The translations under genes and the position numbers were made by a program. Shown piece after piece: positions 1 through 10,403 of a stretch of 64,000 nucleotides of DNA. Origin of the DNA: Ryuthela nishihirai (Eukaryota; Arthropoda; Arachnida; Araneae; Heptathelidae); assembly GCA_038380435.1 (NCBI GenBank), contig JAWZYU010000121.1, forward strand, positions 434,001 to 498,000. The letters are read 5' to 3'. Position 1 is the first letter of the stretch. Every line of letters starts with the position of its first letter. A model generated the notes under the pieces. That model made no database searches. It saw only the letters and a program-made list of their open reading frames with translations, and had not been told where the DNA came from.

Positions 1-273
1 GTGGATGGAGTAGCTGCCAGTTTTAGATGGAAAAGATTTTAATTAATGTAACAATGTCACGTTAGTATGTTTGATGCTAAATTGTTATTTTATACTTAGT
101 TGGTCAAGCAGTGTTAAATCATTATTATGACTTATGTACTCAGGTCGATAGCGAAAGATTTTCTGTCTTAAGAGTCGATCGCAGAGTCTAAAAGTTTGGT
201 CCTTCCTGCTATAGAGCTTCATAGTTTGATTTCCGTTGACATAACATGGAAAGGATAATGCTATAGCTATCTT

Positions 274-647
274 TTGAGCATTTTCTATTTGACAACAATC
301 AATCCGTTACACTATGTGCAGAATCACATAATTAGATGCATGATGAAACTAAGAAAATTTGAAAGCATTGCAAATGTATACGATGAATTAGATATCTTAC
401 AAATAAGGAAATTATATATATTTCAGGTACTGAAATACATAAGGATGAATTTTAATGTTCAAACTTTACGGACATTTGAAAAGAATACTCGACTCTCAAA
501 AAAACTATTCTTACTTGATTTAAAAGCGAACAAAACTATTGTTGAAAAACATTATGTTCATTTGGCGCCAAATTTCTTAACTGCTTACCAGAGTGCATCA
601 AAGGAATAAGAAATGATAACTTTTTCTATAAGGAATTAAGAAAATAG
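274..647 (+). pseudogene. C-terminal fragment of a CR1/Jockey-type reverse transcriptase
   Basis: The 111-codon open frame resembles the conserved tail after the thumb domain of CR1/Jockey-like LINE polymerases. It has INPLHYVQNHIIR near residue 9, then a paired-helix stretch LDILQIRKLYIFQVLKYI, then a TR..KK segment and a final aromatic/proline block (HYVHLAPNFL). A one-base shift near 603 continues as a short basic tail (IRNDNFFYKELRK) that stops at TAG 645-647, a typical place for such ORFs to end. The palm and fingers domains are missing, so this is a 5'-truncated or decayed copy. The frameshift means it cannot be functional. The family call is by pattern only; no catalytic motif lies in this fragment. 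Confidence 0.55.
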
Positions 648-856
648 ATTTTGAATGTGGTAAATATTGAGACTATGTTTTAGAAATAAAAGATTTAAAT
701 GTGATATAATTTTATTTGATGCTGAGTTGCCCTTAAGGTGTTCAACTGAACCACTTACTAACGCACAGTTCAATATAGATTTTTATATTTTTTTTCTCTT
801 TTCTACCCAGTAAAGTTTTTTCTTTTTTTTTATTTCATTTAGTTTTAATAATAAAT
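648..856. other. AT-rich spacer, no feature
   Basis: Low-complexity AT-rich sequence with T runs separates the RT fragment from the RTE insertion. It may include the decayed 3' UTR of the upstream LINE. No coding or structural signal was seen. Confidence 0.5.
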
Positions 857-867
857 TTCAAACTTAT
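857..867. repeat. Left target site duplication of RTE copy R1
   Basis: The 11-mer TTCAAACTTAT is repeated exactly at 4277-4287. The two copies bracket the whole RTE insertion: the first abuts the (ATC)n 3' tail and the second abuts the end of the inverted 5' segment. Confidence 0.85.
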
Positions 868-890
868 CATCATCATCATCATCATCATCA
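866..890 (-). repeat. (TGA)n 3' terminal tail of RTE copy R1
   Basis: Eight ATC triplets on the plus strand read as (GAT/TGA)n on the element sense strand. They begin 12 nt after the ORF stop codon. Short 3' UTRs ending in a simple repeat are typical of the RTE clade, which supports the family call. Confidence 0.8.
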
Positions 891-902
891 AGCAGCCATG
901 GG

Positions 903-2255
903 CTACGGAGGTCCAACCAGACCGCGCAGTTTAATTCTCCAAGCATATCTGTCCTGAGCTACATCTGCTGCATCCGGCCACTGTACACCAATTCTAACAA
1001 GGTCCTGTTTGACATTGTCTGCCCACCGCATCCTAGGTCTCCCCCTCCTTCTGAGGCCTCTAGGCACACTGTTCATAACCCTATTCGCCAATCTATAATT
1101 ATCCATACGGGAAACATGGCCAAACCAGCGGAGTCTCTCTCTGCACAATATGCTGCTTAAAGGAGGTTGCAGACTCCTTTGCCTAACCTCATCATTAGTT
1201 ACAAAGTTAAACCACCTAATACCCAAGATACTGCGTAAGCATCTAGAATCAAAAGCATCTAGTTTCCTGTTATCTTGCTTACACAGCGTCCAAGTTTCAC
1301 TACCATAACTAACCCTAGAAAGAATCAAACTATTATACAGTCTAATTTTAGTCTTTAGGTGTATACGCCTATTTCTCCACAATCTCCATAGATTCTTAAA
1401 AGTCCCGGCAGCAATACCTATTCGTCTGTTAATCTCATGCCGCACATCACCAGTATCAGTTACGCAGCTCCCAAGGTAATTAAACTGTGACACCTGCTCA
1501 AGACTGCAACCATTCAGATTAACTGAATCACAACCTGCCTGACCAATTTTCATCACTTTAGTTTTCTCTCTGTTTATAACCAAACCTACTGTACTACCAG
1601 TCTCATCAACTGCTCGAATGAAAGAGTTCATCACATCAACATCATTTGCCAAAAGGGCTAAATCATCAGCATAATCTAAATCAGAACTTTTCGTATCTCC
1701 AGCCCATTTAAGGCCAAAATCTTTCCCTTGAAGTGAATTTCGCATAACATAATCAACAACCAAACTAAAGAGAAAAGGAGACAAAATGCACCCTTGTCGA
1801 ACACCAGAAGTAATGCTAAACCAATTGCTACAAGACTTACCAACCCTCACACGTGACTCAGTGTTATTATAGAAAGCTTTCATTATGTTAACTAACTTGT
1901 CTGGTATACCATATGATCTCACAATCAACCACAAATTATGACGATCAACAGAGTCGAAAGCCTTTTTGAAATCAACAAAGCTAGCAACCAAAGGTTTCTG
2001 AAACTCTAAACATTTCTCAAGAATCTGCCTAAGTGAAAATATCTGATCTACACATCCCCTACCACTTCTGAATCCACATTGCTCATCACGCAATTGCCTG
2101 TCAACCAGATTCTTAATTCTATTAAGCACAATCATGGAAAGAACTTTACCTGGAACGGAGAGTAGGCTGATACCCCTATAGTTATCACAAGAACTGCGAT
2201 CACTTTTTTTGAAAATAGGGATAATAATAGCTCTGGTAAAATCTTTAGGAACCAT
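903..2255 (-). CDS. RTE reverse transcriptase and C-terminal domain (450-codon open part)
   Basis: This is the polymerase that copies LINE RNA at the nicked target. Visible motifs are DNYRGISLLSVPGKV (about residues 24-38), FVDFKKAFD with a catalytic Asp (93-101), GVRQGCILSP (151-160), the active-site DYADDLALL (194-202) and NREKTKVM (228-235). A long C-terminal region follows with WTLCKQDNRKLDAFD, RLRWFGHVSRM and RRGRPRMRW, as in RTE/BovB-type proteins. The frame stays open to TAG 903-905, 12 nt before the 3' tail. The listed ATG is internal: the natural protein continues upstream in another frame because of a one-base deletion at about 2270. The domain itself is complete, but this copy cannot make the full endonuclease-RT protein. 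Confidence 0.85.
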   Translation of the reverse strand: MVPKDFTRAIIIPIFKKSDRSSCDNYRGISLLSVPGKVLSMIVLNRIKNLVDRQLRDEQCGFRSGRGCVDQIFSLRQILEKCLEFQKPLVASFVDFKKAFDSVDRHNLWLIVRSYGIPDKLVNIMKAFYNNTESRVRVGKSCSNWFSITSGVRQGCILSPFLFSLVVDYVMRNSLQGKDFGLKWAGDTKSSDLDYADDLALLANDVDVMNSFIRAVDETGSTVGLVINREKTKVMKIGQAGCDSVNLNGCSLEQVSQFNYLGSCVTDTGDVRHEINRRIGIAAGTFKNLWRLWRNRRIHLKTKIRLYNSLILSRVSYGSETWTLCKQDNRKLDAFDSRCLRSILGIRWFNFVTNDEVRQRSLQPPLSSILCRERLRWFGHVSRMDNYRLANRVMNSVPRGLRRRGRPRMRWADNVKQDLVRIGVQWPDAADVAQDRYAWRIKLRGLVGPP

Positions 2256-3403
2256 GCCTTTATCATAAAAGTATTCAAAATTTCAGTCATCCAAATGGTA
2301 ACTGAAACATTCCCAGCTCTAAGCATTTCCGTAGTAATTTCATCCACCCCTGGGGATTTATGAAGTTTAAGTTTAGAAATAGCCAAACTAACTTCATATT
2401 GTGTTATAGGGCCAACATTAAAGCCAACAATGCATCTATCATCATTGCAAACAATGGGAGTAGAACTAACCACATTGTTTAGAACATCACTGAAATGCTC
2501 AGCCCACCTAGCCATGACAGAATCCTCACCTTCTATAACCTTGCCTTGTTTATCCTTCAATCCCTGTATACCTGTTCGTTTTCTACCACACAAAACATTA
2601 ACTATCTGGTACAGCTCTCTGCTGTTGTGATGTTTAACTGCTTCCTCAGCTTTGTCAGCAAGGCCATCAAGCCAAAGATTCTTATCAGTAGCTAACTGAC
2701 CCTTTACACGTTTATTAAGTTCTTTGTAATGCTTTCTATTAGGAGTAGTAGGGTACTGATTAAGGACATTCCTGCAGTTCCTTCTTTCTGAAATAAGCTC
2801 AAGTGCCTTATCACTTAAATAATTCTGCCTCCTCTGCTCCTTTTTCCCTAAAAGAGTACTGTTAGTTTCCAAAAAAGCCTGTTTAAAATGGCCCCATTCT
2901 TCCTCAACTTCAGTATTAAGCAAACCATGACTGTCATAATGACTAAGTAACCTATCATGGTAAGCTTTAGCTATAACTGGGTCTTTCAGAGCTTCAGTAT
3001 TAAAGGTAAATTTTTTAACCCTAGCACAACACTTTTTAAGTTTAAGTTGCAAGACACTTTTAACAAGGAAATGGTCAGATCCAATTTCAGCTCCCCTATA
3101 TGCCCTGGTATTTCTAACAGAACTAGCCCATTTGCTGTTAATTAATATATAATCAATCATATTCTTATGCAGCCCATCAGGTGAAACCCATGTGTGTTTA
3201 TGTATGTCGCGGTGTTTGTAATATGTGTTAGTTATTCTGAAACCATTTAGTTTACTTACCTGTAGGAGACGTTGCCCATTGCCATTGCAGCTACCAATAC
3301 CAAAAGGGCCTATTACTCCTCCCCAAAGGTCAGAGTCGGTACCAACTTTGGCATTGAAGTCACCAAGAAGAAGGGTGATATCTCCTTTCTTGACAGAATT
3401 CAA
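2256..3403 (-). pseudogene. RTE C-terminal endonuclease and linker, R1 3' segment
   Basis: On the minus strand from 3403 the frame reads LNSVKKGDITLLLGDFNAKVG, then SPDGLHKNMIDYILI and GSDHFLVKS. These are the last AP-endonuclease motifs (GDFNA, IDYIL, SDH). A linker follows (EEEWGHFKQAFLE, KALELISERRNCRNVL, KSPGVDEITTEMLR) that leads into RT motif 0. A one-base deletion at about 2270, relative to the copy at 30595, shifts the frame within the ILNxFYDKGMVPKDF block. The open frame runs past 3403 into antisense of the inverted leader, so its first 65 or so residues (up to 3598) are an artefact. Confidence 0.8.
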
Positions 3404-4276
3404 ACCTGCTGAGGAGTGGTCAACTTCACAGGGTCCTGGTGCTGACCATTTATACCTACTAGACTGGACTTGTTTATGGATTTGAGCTTGATTATGGATC
3501 TTGGACTTGCTGCACTGGTGGGCCTCTGTTGAGGGAGAGTCTGCCGCTGTGTTTTCTGTTTGCTTCTGGGTTGCCAGCTCTAAGTGAAACAGAGGCATGG
3601 GATACCTTATATCAGCTGGTGGATAATCCTAATCAGAGGCCATCGCAGGCACCTGAACCTTACTTTGCTAGTTGGGCATCGTCAAGCCTAAACTGGAGTA
3701 ATGTGTCTCAGGCAGGCCATATGGTTCTTGAAAAAGTCCACTTGAAAAGGTGGTGCCTGAAGTTCCTACCAGCATCGGTGACTTCAGCCTTTATCAGAGG
3801 AGGAACAGGTCTTTGCCCCATGCCTGCGATCAGGGGGCTGTTTGATATTGTTGGCCCTACCAATCTCAATAAACCTAATTTCTTTAAAAATCCTACTAAT
3901 CATTTTCTCTCTGCAGGAACGTGGAACGTGAGAACATTACATAGACATTATTCTCTTGATGTCCTCATGCAGGAATTCCAGCGCTATAACCTAGATATTC
4001 TTGGCTTGCAAGAGACCAGATGGACAGGTAAAGGTGAGATACTTAAAAATAACTTTAAATTTCTCTTTACAGGGAGGTAGGATGGAAAGCATCACCAAGG
4101 CGTGGGTCTGCTGCTCAGCAGACATGCTAGTGATGCTCTTCTAGGATATGAGTGCATTAATGAAAGGTTTCTTACAGCAAAATTTCAGACAAGCATTAAA
4201 GACTTGAATGTTATCTGCTGTTATGCCCCCACTGAGGATTCTGATGAGGATGAGAAGGATAGGTTTTACAGACAAC
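3404..4276 (+). pseudogene. Inverted RTE 5' segment: leader and N-terminal AP-type endonuclease
   Basis: The plus-strand open frame 3529-4080 includes leader-derived sequence, then GTWNVRTLHR (residues 131-140) and LGLQETRW (158-165), the first two motifs of LINE AP-endonucleases. TAG at 4078-4080 replaces a codon that is Asp in copy R6. The same frame continues through LLLSRHASDALLGYECINERF and CCYAPTEDS to DRFYRQLQ, where the element stops at the target duplication. 3404-3520 matches the leader upstream of the endonuclease in copy R6 (reverse complement of about 49390-49505), so this half reaches well into the 5' UTR. Confidence 0.8.
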
Positions 4277-4287
4277 TTCAAACTTAT
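4277..4287. repeat. Right target site duplication of RTE copy R1
   Basis: Exact copy of the 11-mer at 857-867, immediately after the last RTE-derived base of the inverted segment. Confidence 0.85.
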
Positions 4288-5426
4288 AAATTGGTTAAAT
4301 ATTTACCTAGATTTTTTGAATCAATGTGAGGAAATGTGAAACTGAAACATGTTGCCTTTTCATTTTATTACAACATAACTGTGAAATTTCTTTAACAAGC
4401 GAGTTTTTACTCTCGTGGAAGACAACATTTTTTCTCAGACTTCTACTGAAATGTGGGTATATTGTTACTACCAATTTAAAATATTTCACTAATTCAAATA
4501 TTGTGTTACTTTACAAAAATAGTGTTATGTGTAGTAATAAAAATTACGATCATTTTCTTCGACTCGGACATCCTGTCCCCCACTCCATCTCTTCTGAAAC
4601 AAGTCTTGTACATATATATGACTAATGGAATGTTGAAGTTTAAAACCCTTTTTGTGAGCTTTCTTGAACTGCACAAATATGTGTATGAACCAGGGCGCAT
4701 TAAGCAATTTGGAGTTCTGGAGCCAGGTTCCAAATGGGTGCCCTGGAACAAAGTTCTAAATAAGAGCCTTAGAGCAATATTCTAAATGGAGCCCTTTTAT
4801 CCTTCTAAACTGAAAAATGAAGTAAATTGTACTACTTATGTAAAATCGTCGATTGACGTGATAAACATAAATAACATTACTTTAAAACAAGCAAAAACAA
4901 AACAGGAGGGGCCCTGTAGGTCGGGAGAAGTAATGAAATAAAAGGACCAATATATAAAGAGTCAATTCTGTGCTGCAACATAAACTTTGTGCGTATTGCA
5001 TTTAAAAAACTATTACTTTTAAACTTTAATTTTTTAGCAAATTTACCATTTCATGCTTAATTAAAAAATCGAGTTTTAATATCAAAGTAATCTTGCCAAA
5101 ATCCATTGCTTATGAATTTCCCTTAGCAATAAATAAGCTCTATTGCAATAGTAATTAAAATTATTAAATTAGATAAAGAATTGCTTTGGAAACAATTTAA
5201 ATTTTGTTCTTTAAAGAATTACCGTTAAATAATGTTATTGGGCAAACGTTTGAAAATTTCGAATTCTAATGGATCATAATTTTGAAATGTAACACGATAA
5301 TTTTTAAACATATTTTTCGTTATTCCCGTTGTATCTCTGAGAAAGATTCTAGTTTATTACATTTGAGTAACCATCTGTCTGATTCTTTACCATATGACTT
5401 CGAACAGATCGCTATATACTTACCAT
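4288..5426. other. Unclassified AT-rich non-coding sequence
   Basis: No domain-like frame or duplicated segment was recognised. Short frames at 4326-4785 occur on both strands and show no family signature. A loose local repetition of AATGGAGCCC/AAATGGGTGCCC-like words lies at 4700-4800. Confidence 0.4.
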
Positions 5427-5581
5427 TGGGTTCGAGCCCCTGGTAAGGCATGGATGTATGTGTTGTTTTTCTGCTGAGGTCCTGCCATCCTCTCAGACCT
5501 TCTAATCTGGCATATAAACTGACAGGCTCCTGTCAGACCTCTGTGGCAAGAAGCTGCTTGGGGGGGGGGGGGGTATTTATA
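5427..5581 (+). mobile_element. SINE-A copy (5'-truncated)
   Basis: It starts at the tRNA-type B box (GGTTCGAGCCC) and runs through the conserved body (TCTGCTGAGGTCCTGCCA, CTGACAGGCTCCTGTCAG, GCTGCTTG) to a TATTTAT tail. A run of 14 G (5560-5573) has expanded from the usual GAGGGGG just before the tail. The A box is missing. Confidence 0.8.
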
Positions 5582-6559
5582 ATATAGCGTAGGTTAGGTT
5601 ACCGCGGAACGGTGCTGCCCTCATGTGGCAAGTTCTGAAACTTCCAATGCGCGCTCGCTAACACGGAGATTCTCTGAAATCGGCACGCATTCCCATTACG
5701 TAGGCACTGATTATACCATTCAATCAGTCATTGGAAGTTGCCTTAAATATAATTGAAGATGATTGTCGGCAAAACAATTTCTAAATATAACAGCTGAGCT
5801 AATTCCGATGAATTTTATGTTTACAGAACATTTTTTATCTTCTGTAAAATTTAAAATTACACCTCTTCCATTTGTATATCATGATGCCTACTGTACTATT
5901 GCTTCAGTAATGATCTGAAATGTGGAAATTTAAACTATTGCTTATATCCAATGAGTTCTCTTTACATATTTGCTTAAATATTGTCAGTTTAATTTGGGTA
6001 ACCTCTTACATAAAGTTTAAGATGCATGGTTTAGAAAAGGTAGAAAACATCATTTCACTCTGAAAGCAGTCAGTGTAAATAATGAATATTTTTTTTCAAC
6101 GAAACCTTAAATCCCCTTTTTTATCGTATGCTATTTGCAAGATAAGAGTAATTAAAAGAGCGTGGAAATAGCTACCACTATAAATTATAGTATCATTTAG
6201 AGTAGTTTTGTGCAGTCGTTTAATCAGTTAAATACTGTATGTAATAGATGGATTCCAGTTCAGTGACTTCCGACATAAGTCGCTAAAAATTAACAATAAT
6301 AGTGTAGGACCTGTTATTTTACAACAGGTCGTTTATGATATATATATAACGTATGAGAAGGATTTAACACTTCACCCCACCCGCTGTACGTATCACGACT
6401 GCCTCTTCATTTTACTAGCGTATTTTGTGTAGGAATCTTCACTTTCGTACGAATGTCAACATACCAAGTGAGTATTAACTGTACTCGTATTTAATTACAA
6501 GGGATATTACATAAAAAAATATCATTCTTGAAATCGGTAAACGCTAAAAAGACTAATCG
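5582..6559. other. Unclassified sequence with one small perfect hairpin
   Basis: A slightly GC-richer patch lies at 5600-5740, then AT-rich sequence. GACCTGTT/AACAGGTC with a 7-nt loop forms a perfect 8-bp stem at 6308-6330. No coding signal was seen. Confidence 0.4.
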
Positions 6560-7290
6560 CAAAAATAAATATAGCATTATAATGTCGTAGTGTACTTGGT
6601 CGGTGGCTTGTTTAAAGCTACCTCTGAAAATGCAATTAATATTTTATTAGTACCAACTAAAAAAGACATTTCCAATTATCGCTTAAAACCGTTGTTTCCT
6701 ACCTTGCACGTAGGGGTGAACGCATTGTTGTCAATGGAATCCTCAAGACCCTCATATTCCACAACAAAAATTTCTAACATAACTATATCGTTTGCCAAAT
6801 ACATTTTAAATTTCGGGATTTTTCGATATTTTTTTCTCCTTTATAAGGGCGCAATTATTTCTTTTGGGAGATTCTGAAAATGCAAATTGTAATATTTCAT
6901 CAATACCTATCCAACCCCAAAAGAATTTATATGTCTAAAAACGTACAAATTTCTTTTAAAACAAAAAAAATTCATTCTTTCCCGTGTTTAAAAGCTAAAA
7001 GGGCAAGTTATTATTGTCAATGTCAACTTCGTAACCTTCACAGAAAGGCCAAAATTTAATATTTCTAACATGAATACATCGTCGCCGTTATCGGGAGCAG
7101 TATTAGCTTTTGGGAGATTCGAAAAATGCAAATCGTAAACCTTCTGCCGCAAAACTGATGGCGTTGCCAGATTCCCCACATTTCTAAAAATCATTATTTA
7201 GGCGTTCCATTGCAGCTACGGACTTGATTTTTTAACCAAAAATGGGATTTCTAACCAACAACGATCGTAGTCAACACCGGGCACGTTCAG
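6560..7290 (-). repeat. Degenerate repeat with internal ~265-bp periodicity (family H)
   Basis: On the minus strand it starts near 7290 with ACTAGCTGAACGTGCCCGG, a relative of the ACTAGCTGAGAGTACCTGG word at 17567. It then carries a segment (7190-7140) nearly identical to 19373-19420 (AGCTGCAATGGAACGCC). Motifs such as GAATCTCCCAAAAG recur at about 7110 and 6865, and ATGTTAGAAAT at about 7065 and 6778, suggesting two to three decayed tandem units. No intact ORF. The class is unknown; a decayed non-autonomous element is likely. Confidence 0.5.
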
Positions 7291-7853
7291 CTAGTTTAAA
7301 ATAAATCACGCTTGTGTTTTTCATCGGACGTTTGAGAAAGTGAAAATGAAGTTACATTAAAAAAGTTATAATTCCAATTTAATAAATTCCTTTGCTTAAA
7401 TTAAGGAACATCCATATCACGCATTATAAAATAGCCACTCAAATATTATTTTAGCGACAGAGGTCGGTAAAATTTGCATTTAAAAAATCGTTACCAAATT
7501 CATTCCTTTGTCTGTCGTTTTTAAAAAGTTCGGTAATATCTGCTCAGTGACTTCTTCAAAGGCAAGTTGTTAAAGGCTGAGAAACTTTTACAATATATTT
7601 ATTAACGCTGGAGATGATCAATTGACCTGTCGCTTCTCTTTCTGAACGGTTTCAATTCTTTGCTCCTTTCTGGAATATTAACTAGCCACTTTTTCTTTTA
7701 TTCCCTCAATTAGGTGGATTATTTTGATTTAAGGAAATGTATTACGAAACAAATAAAAGGCGTATCCGGTTTCACGATTCGACAGCATGCTTGTATCATT
7801 GATCCTTTAGCATACGATCTGTTTTCTTCCTTTCTCTTTCATTGGGAAAGGTT

Positions 7854-8201
7854 GTTGGGTTGGGTTGTTTTACCTCTGAGCGGCACTTTTTTGCACACCA
7901 TGGGCTAAATGGCCAGGTCACATGGAACCCGAAGGCTCAAAGAAGATTGGGGGAGAGGACCCACTGTAACAGCTACTGGGAGACGATGGTAGCCTCCCGT
8001 CAAGGCCATCCAGCGTGTTCTTTAACGTGCACAGGTTATGGATCTCCCGCACACGGGGCCACGGCTTAACGTTCCATCCGATGGACGGCGGCCTTTCCAA
8101 GCCCATCGGTGTCCCCTACTGACCGTGGGTAGGGCGGGGAATTTTACGGAGATAAATCTCAACGCTGACCCAGCTGGGACTCGAACCTGTGAACTAATCG
8201 T
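7854..8201 (-). mobile_element. SINE-B copy in family E
   Basis: Minus-strand SINE-B, 5'-truncated inside the tRNA head after the B box. It is flanked by GAAAGGTT (7846-7853 and 8202-8209), and E2 at about 21093 is an empty site (GTTAAAGGTTAATTATTT). It is therefore a young insertion. Confidence 0.9.
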
Positions 8202-8889
8202 GAAAGGTTAATTATTTTTCGAAACGTCTTATCCTATGATGAGACACGCACGTATGGAACTGTTTTCGATACATTGTGATAATTACTAGTGAATATAGAA
8301 ATTAGGATTTCAACTCAAATAGATTTTATTGGTTTTTTTAGATATGGTTATTTGTGTTATTAAGAGCTTTCCGGGAGTCTCCGAAACGACACATAGGAGT
8401 CATTTCTGCAGATAAGTTTAGTCGAAATAGGGTTTCCTCAATTACGAATAGTAATGGGATACAACGGACTCCTTTATGACGGCATCATACTGTTGCAGTA
8501 ACGTTCACTTCAGTGAACTCTTATTACGACGGATGTTGCGCAAATATATTACGGCAGGGAATACTTTTAAAGTTCCAGAATTTTGTAATGTGCTGAGTAT
8601 TTCACAGCTAAATTAGGACGTTCCCGATTTTGTGCTGTAGACCACTTTACCCCAGGTAAAAAGAATTGATTTTTTCCTCGTATTTACTTAAGATATATAT
8701 ATATATAACATACTAAATTATGAAAAATTACGGTTTAATGTTTAAAAAGGTTACCTTGCTTGTAACATTGTGACGTTTTGAGCATTTAAATTATTTATAA
8801 ATTCAGTCTATTATTTAATTCGGTAAAAGTTTCACAGCCGATTGAAAGATTGAATGCGGTATCGAGTGGAGCACCAAATTTGTTTCATC

Positions 8890-9240
8890 CCTCGCATCAT
8901 GGATTCTTTTACCTATTCTTGATACGAGAAGGACAAAATGGCCACGTCACAAGGACTCCAAGCGATTGGCGAAAGAAACCCACTGCATCCACATGTTAAG
9001 AGACAGTTGACAATCTCACATTACGACCATCGAGCATCTTATTTAATAGCTGCAGGGTATATTTCTCCTACACACACGTACCATGGCTTTATTTGACATC
9101 CGATGGACGACTGCCTTTACAGAAACCATAAGTGATCGCCTTTCTAACCGATATAACGATGGGGTGTTTAACGAAAATTAATCAGAACTTTGAGTCTAGT
9201 GGGAATCGACCCTGGGAATTGTATATTCCTTTCCTGTAGC
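8890..9240 (-). mobile_element. Ancient decayed SINE-B relic
   Basis: It follows the SINE-B consensus on the minus strand with many substitutions: AAATGGCCACGTCACAAGGA, CCATCGAGCATCTTATTTAA, ACATCCGATGGACGACTGCC, then a degraded TCGACCCTGGGAATTG near the tRNA head. Part of the same relic remains in E2 at about 21428-21545, so it predates the E duplication. Confidence 0.6.
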
Positions 9241-9490
9241 AATACCTAACGTTCCACCCCTTCACTTTAATGAAAGCACTCCTGATACTATGTCTTTTGG
9301 TAGCATTCGTAATAAGCAAGGCGGAAGACCGCTTAATACGAAAGCAGATATCGTTACTTCGCGATGACGTATAATATATACGTAACTGCGGATCTGAACG
9401 ATGTCACAGGTGCTACTCTAACCAGAAAAAAACTGCACACGAAGAGAAATGATAGCAGTTCTTAGTTCCTTATCGCAAAGAAACTCTGCG

Positions 9491-9892
9491 AGTGCTGGGG
9501 TAGGGATGAGTAAGTTAGTAGCGTGCCCGACTCGTAATCTGCAGTTCCCAGGTTAGAGTCCCCGCTGGGTCAGCGTTGAGATTTATCTCCGCAAAACTGC
9601 TCGCCCTGCTAACAGTCAGCAGGGGACACCGATAAGCTTGGAAAGGCAGCCGTTCGTCGGATGGGATCTTAAGCCGTGTCACCGTGTGCGGGAAAGCCAT
9701 ACCCTGTGCACGTTAAAGAACACGTTGCATGGCTTTGACGTTGCATGACTTTGACGGGAGGCTACCATCTGTCTCCCAACAGCTGTTCCAGTGAGGCCAC
9801 TCCCCCAACCTTCTCTGAGCCTTCTGGGTCCTCGTGACCTGCCGTTTAGTCCATTGTCTACAAAAAAAGTGCCAATTACAGGTAAATCAACC
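9491..9892 (+). mobile_element. SINE-B copy, diverged, shared by E1 and E2
   Basis: Nearly full length, with a decayed A box (GGATGAGTAAGTTAGTAG), B box AGGTTAGAGTCC and a body that includes GTGCACGTTAAAGAACACG. A 30-bp direct duplication containing GCATGGCTTTGACGTTGC is visible at about 9725. Flanks AACTCTGCG/AACTCTGAG look like target duplications. The same insertion is present at 21805-22165. Confidence 0.8.
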
Positions 9893-10248
9893 AACTCTGA
9901 GCTCTGTGTGTTATCAAATGCGTTTTATTCTATGAAATTCCAGTCAGTTATTCAAATTGATTCTGTTAACATTTAAAAGCATCCACCTAACAAAGCTTTT
10001 TAACGTTATTCGCATTCATCACAACGCACATCACCTATTATATTCTCTAAAAATTGTTTCAGGATGTTTCTCAACTTTAAAATAATTCATTTATACCACA
10101 GAAAAGGAATAATCTAATTAAATACACCTAATTCTGTTTCAAATTTTTACACGGTAAATAGGTTCCCGAAAAAACCGTGTAAAAAAAAACTTCTAAAACA
10201 AAATACAGTGCATTTGAAAAAACAGGAGTTTGGTTCCAGACGTGAAAA

Positions 10249-10403
10249 AAACATACCCCCTCAAGCAGCTGCTTGCCACAGAGATCTGACAGGAACCTGT
10301 CGGTTCATATGCCATAGTAGAAGGTCTGTGAGGATGGCAGGACCTCAGCAGAAAAACGGCACATACATCCATGCCTTCTAAGGGACTCGAACCCAGGTCC
10401 CTT
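10249..10403 (-). mobile_element. SINE-A copy in family E
   Basis: Minus-strand SINE-A lacking the A-box part, flanked by AGACGTGAAAA at 10238-10248 and 10404-10414. The same insertion is shared with E2 (22519-22675) and the mirrored arm (26120-26276), so it predates their duplication. Confidence 0.88.

Larger units (their letters stand above)
868..4276 (-). mobile_element. RTE-like LINE, copy R1, with inverted 5' segment
   Basis: The insertion is bounded by perfect 11-bp target site duplications (857-867, 4277-4287). Its 3' part (868-3403) lies on the minus strand and carries the end of the endonuclease, the linker and the whole reverse transcriptase, ending in the (TGA)n tail. Its 5' part (3404-4276) lies on the plus strand and carries the leader and the first half of the endonuclease. 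The two parts meet at about 3403. Their outer ends correspond to neighbouring points of the element (within FYxxLQDILNSVKK), with about 7-8 nt lost compared with copy R6. This is the expected product of twin priming during target-primed reverse transcription. Only one frameshift and one nonsense codon are seen, so the copy is fairly young. Confidence 0.85.

Noticed and set aside
2132..3598. A single 488-codon protein across this interval
   Set aside because: Its first 65 residues are antisense of the inverted RTE leader (after 3403) and its last 40 or so are out of frame past the deletion at about 2270. Only the middle is RTE protein.
4501..4785. Host exon suggested by overlapping open frames on both strands
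   Set aside because: Frames on both strands are equally open, with no domain, no splice-site pattern and no conservation within the window.
5560..5573. Functional G-quadruplex or promoter element
   Set aside because: A single G run expanded inside a truncated SINE-A; similar runs at 42132 and 60523 are in decayed repeats. No regulatory context.
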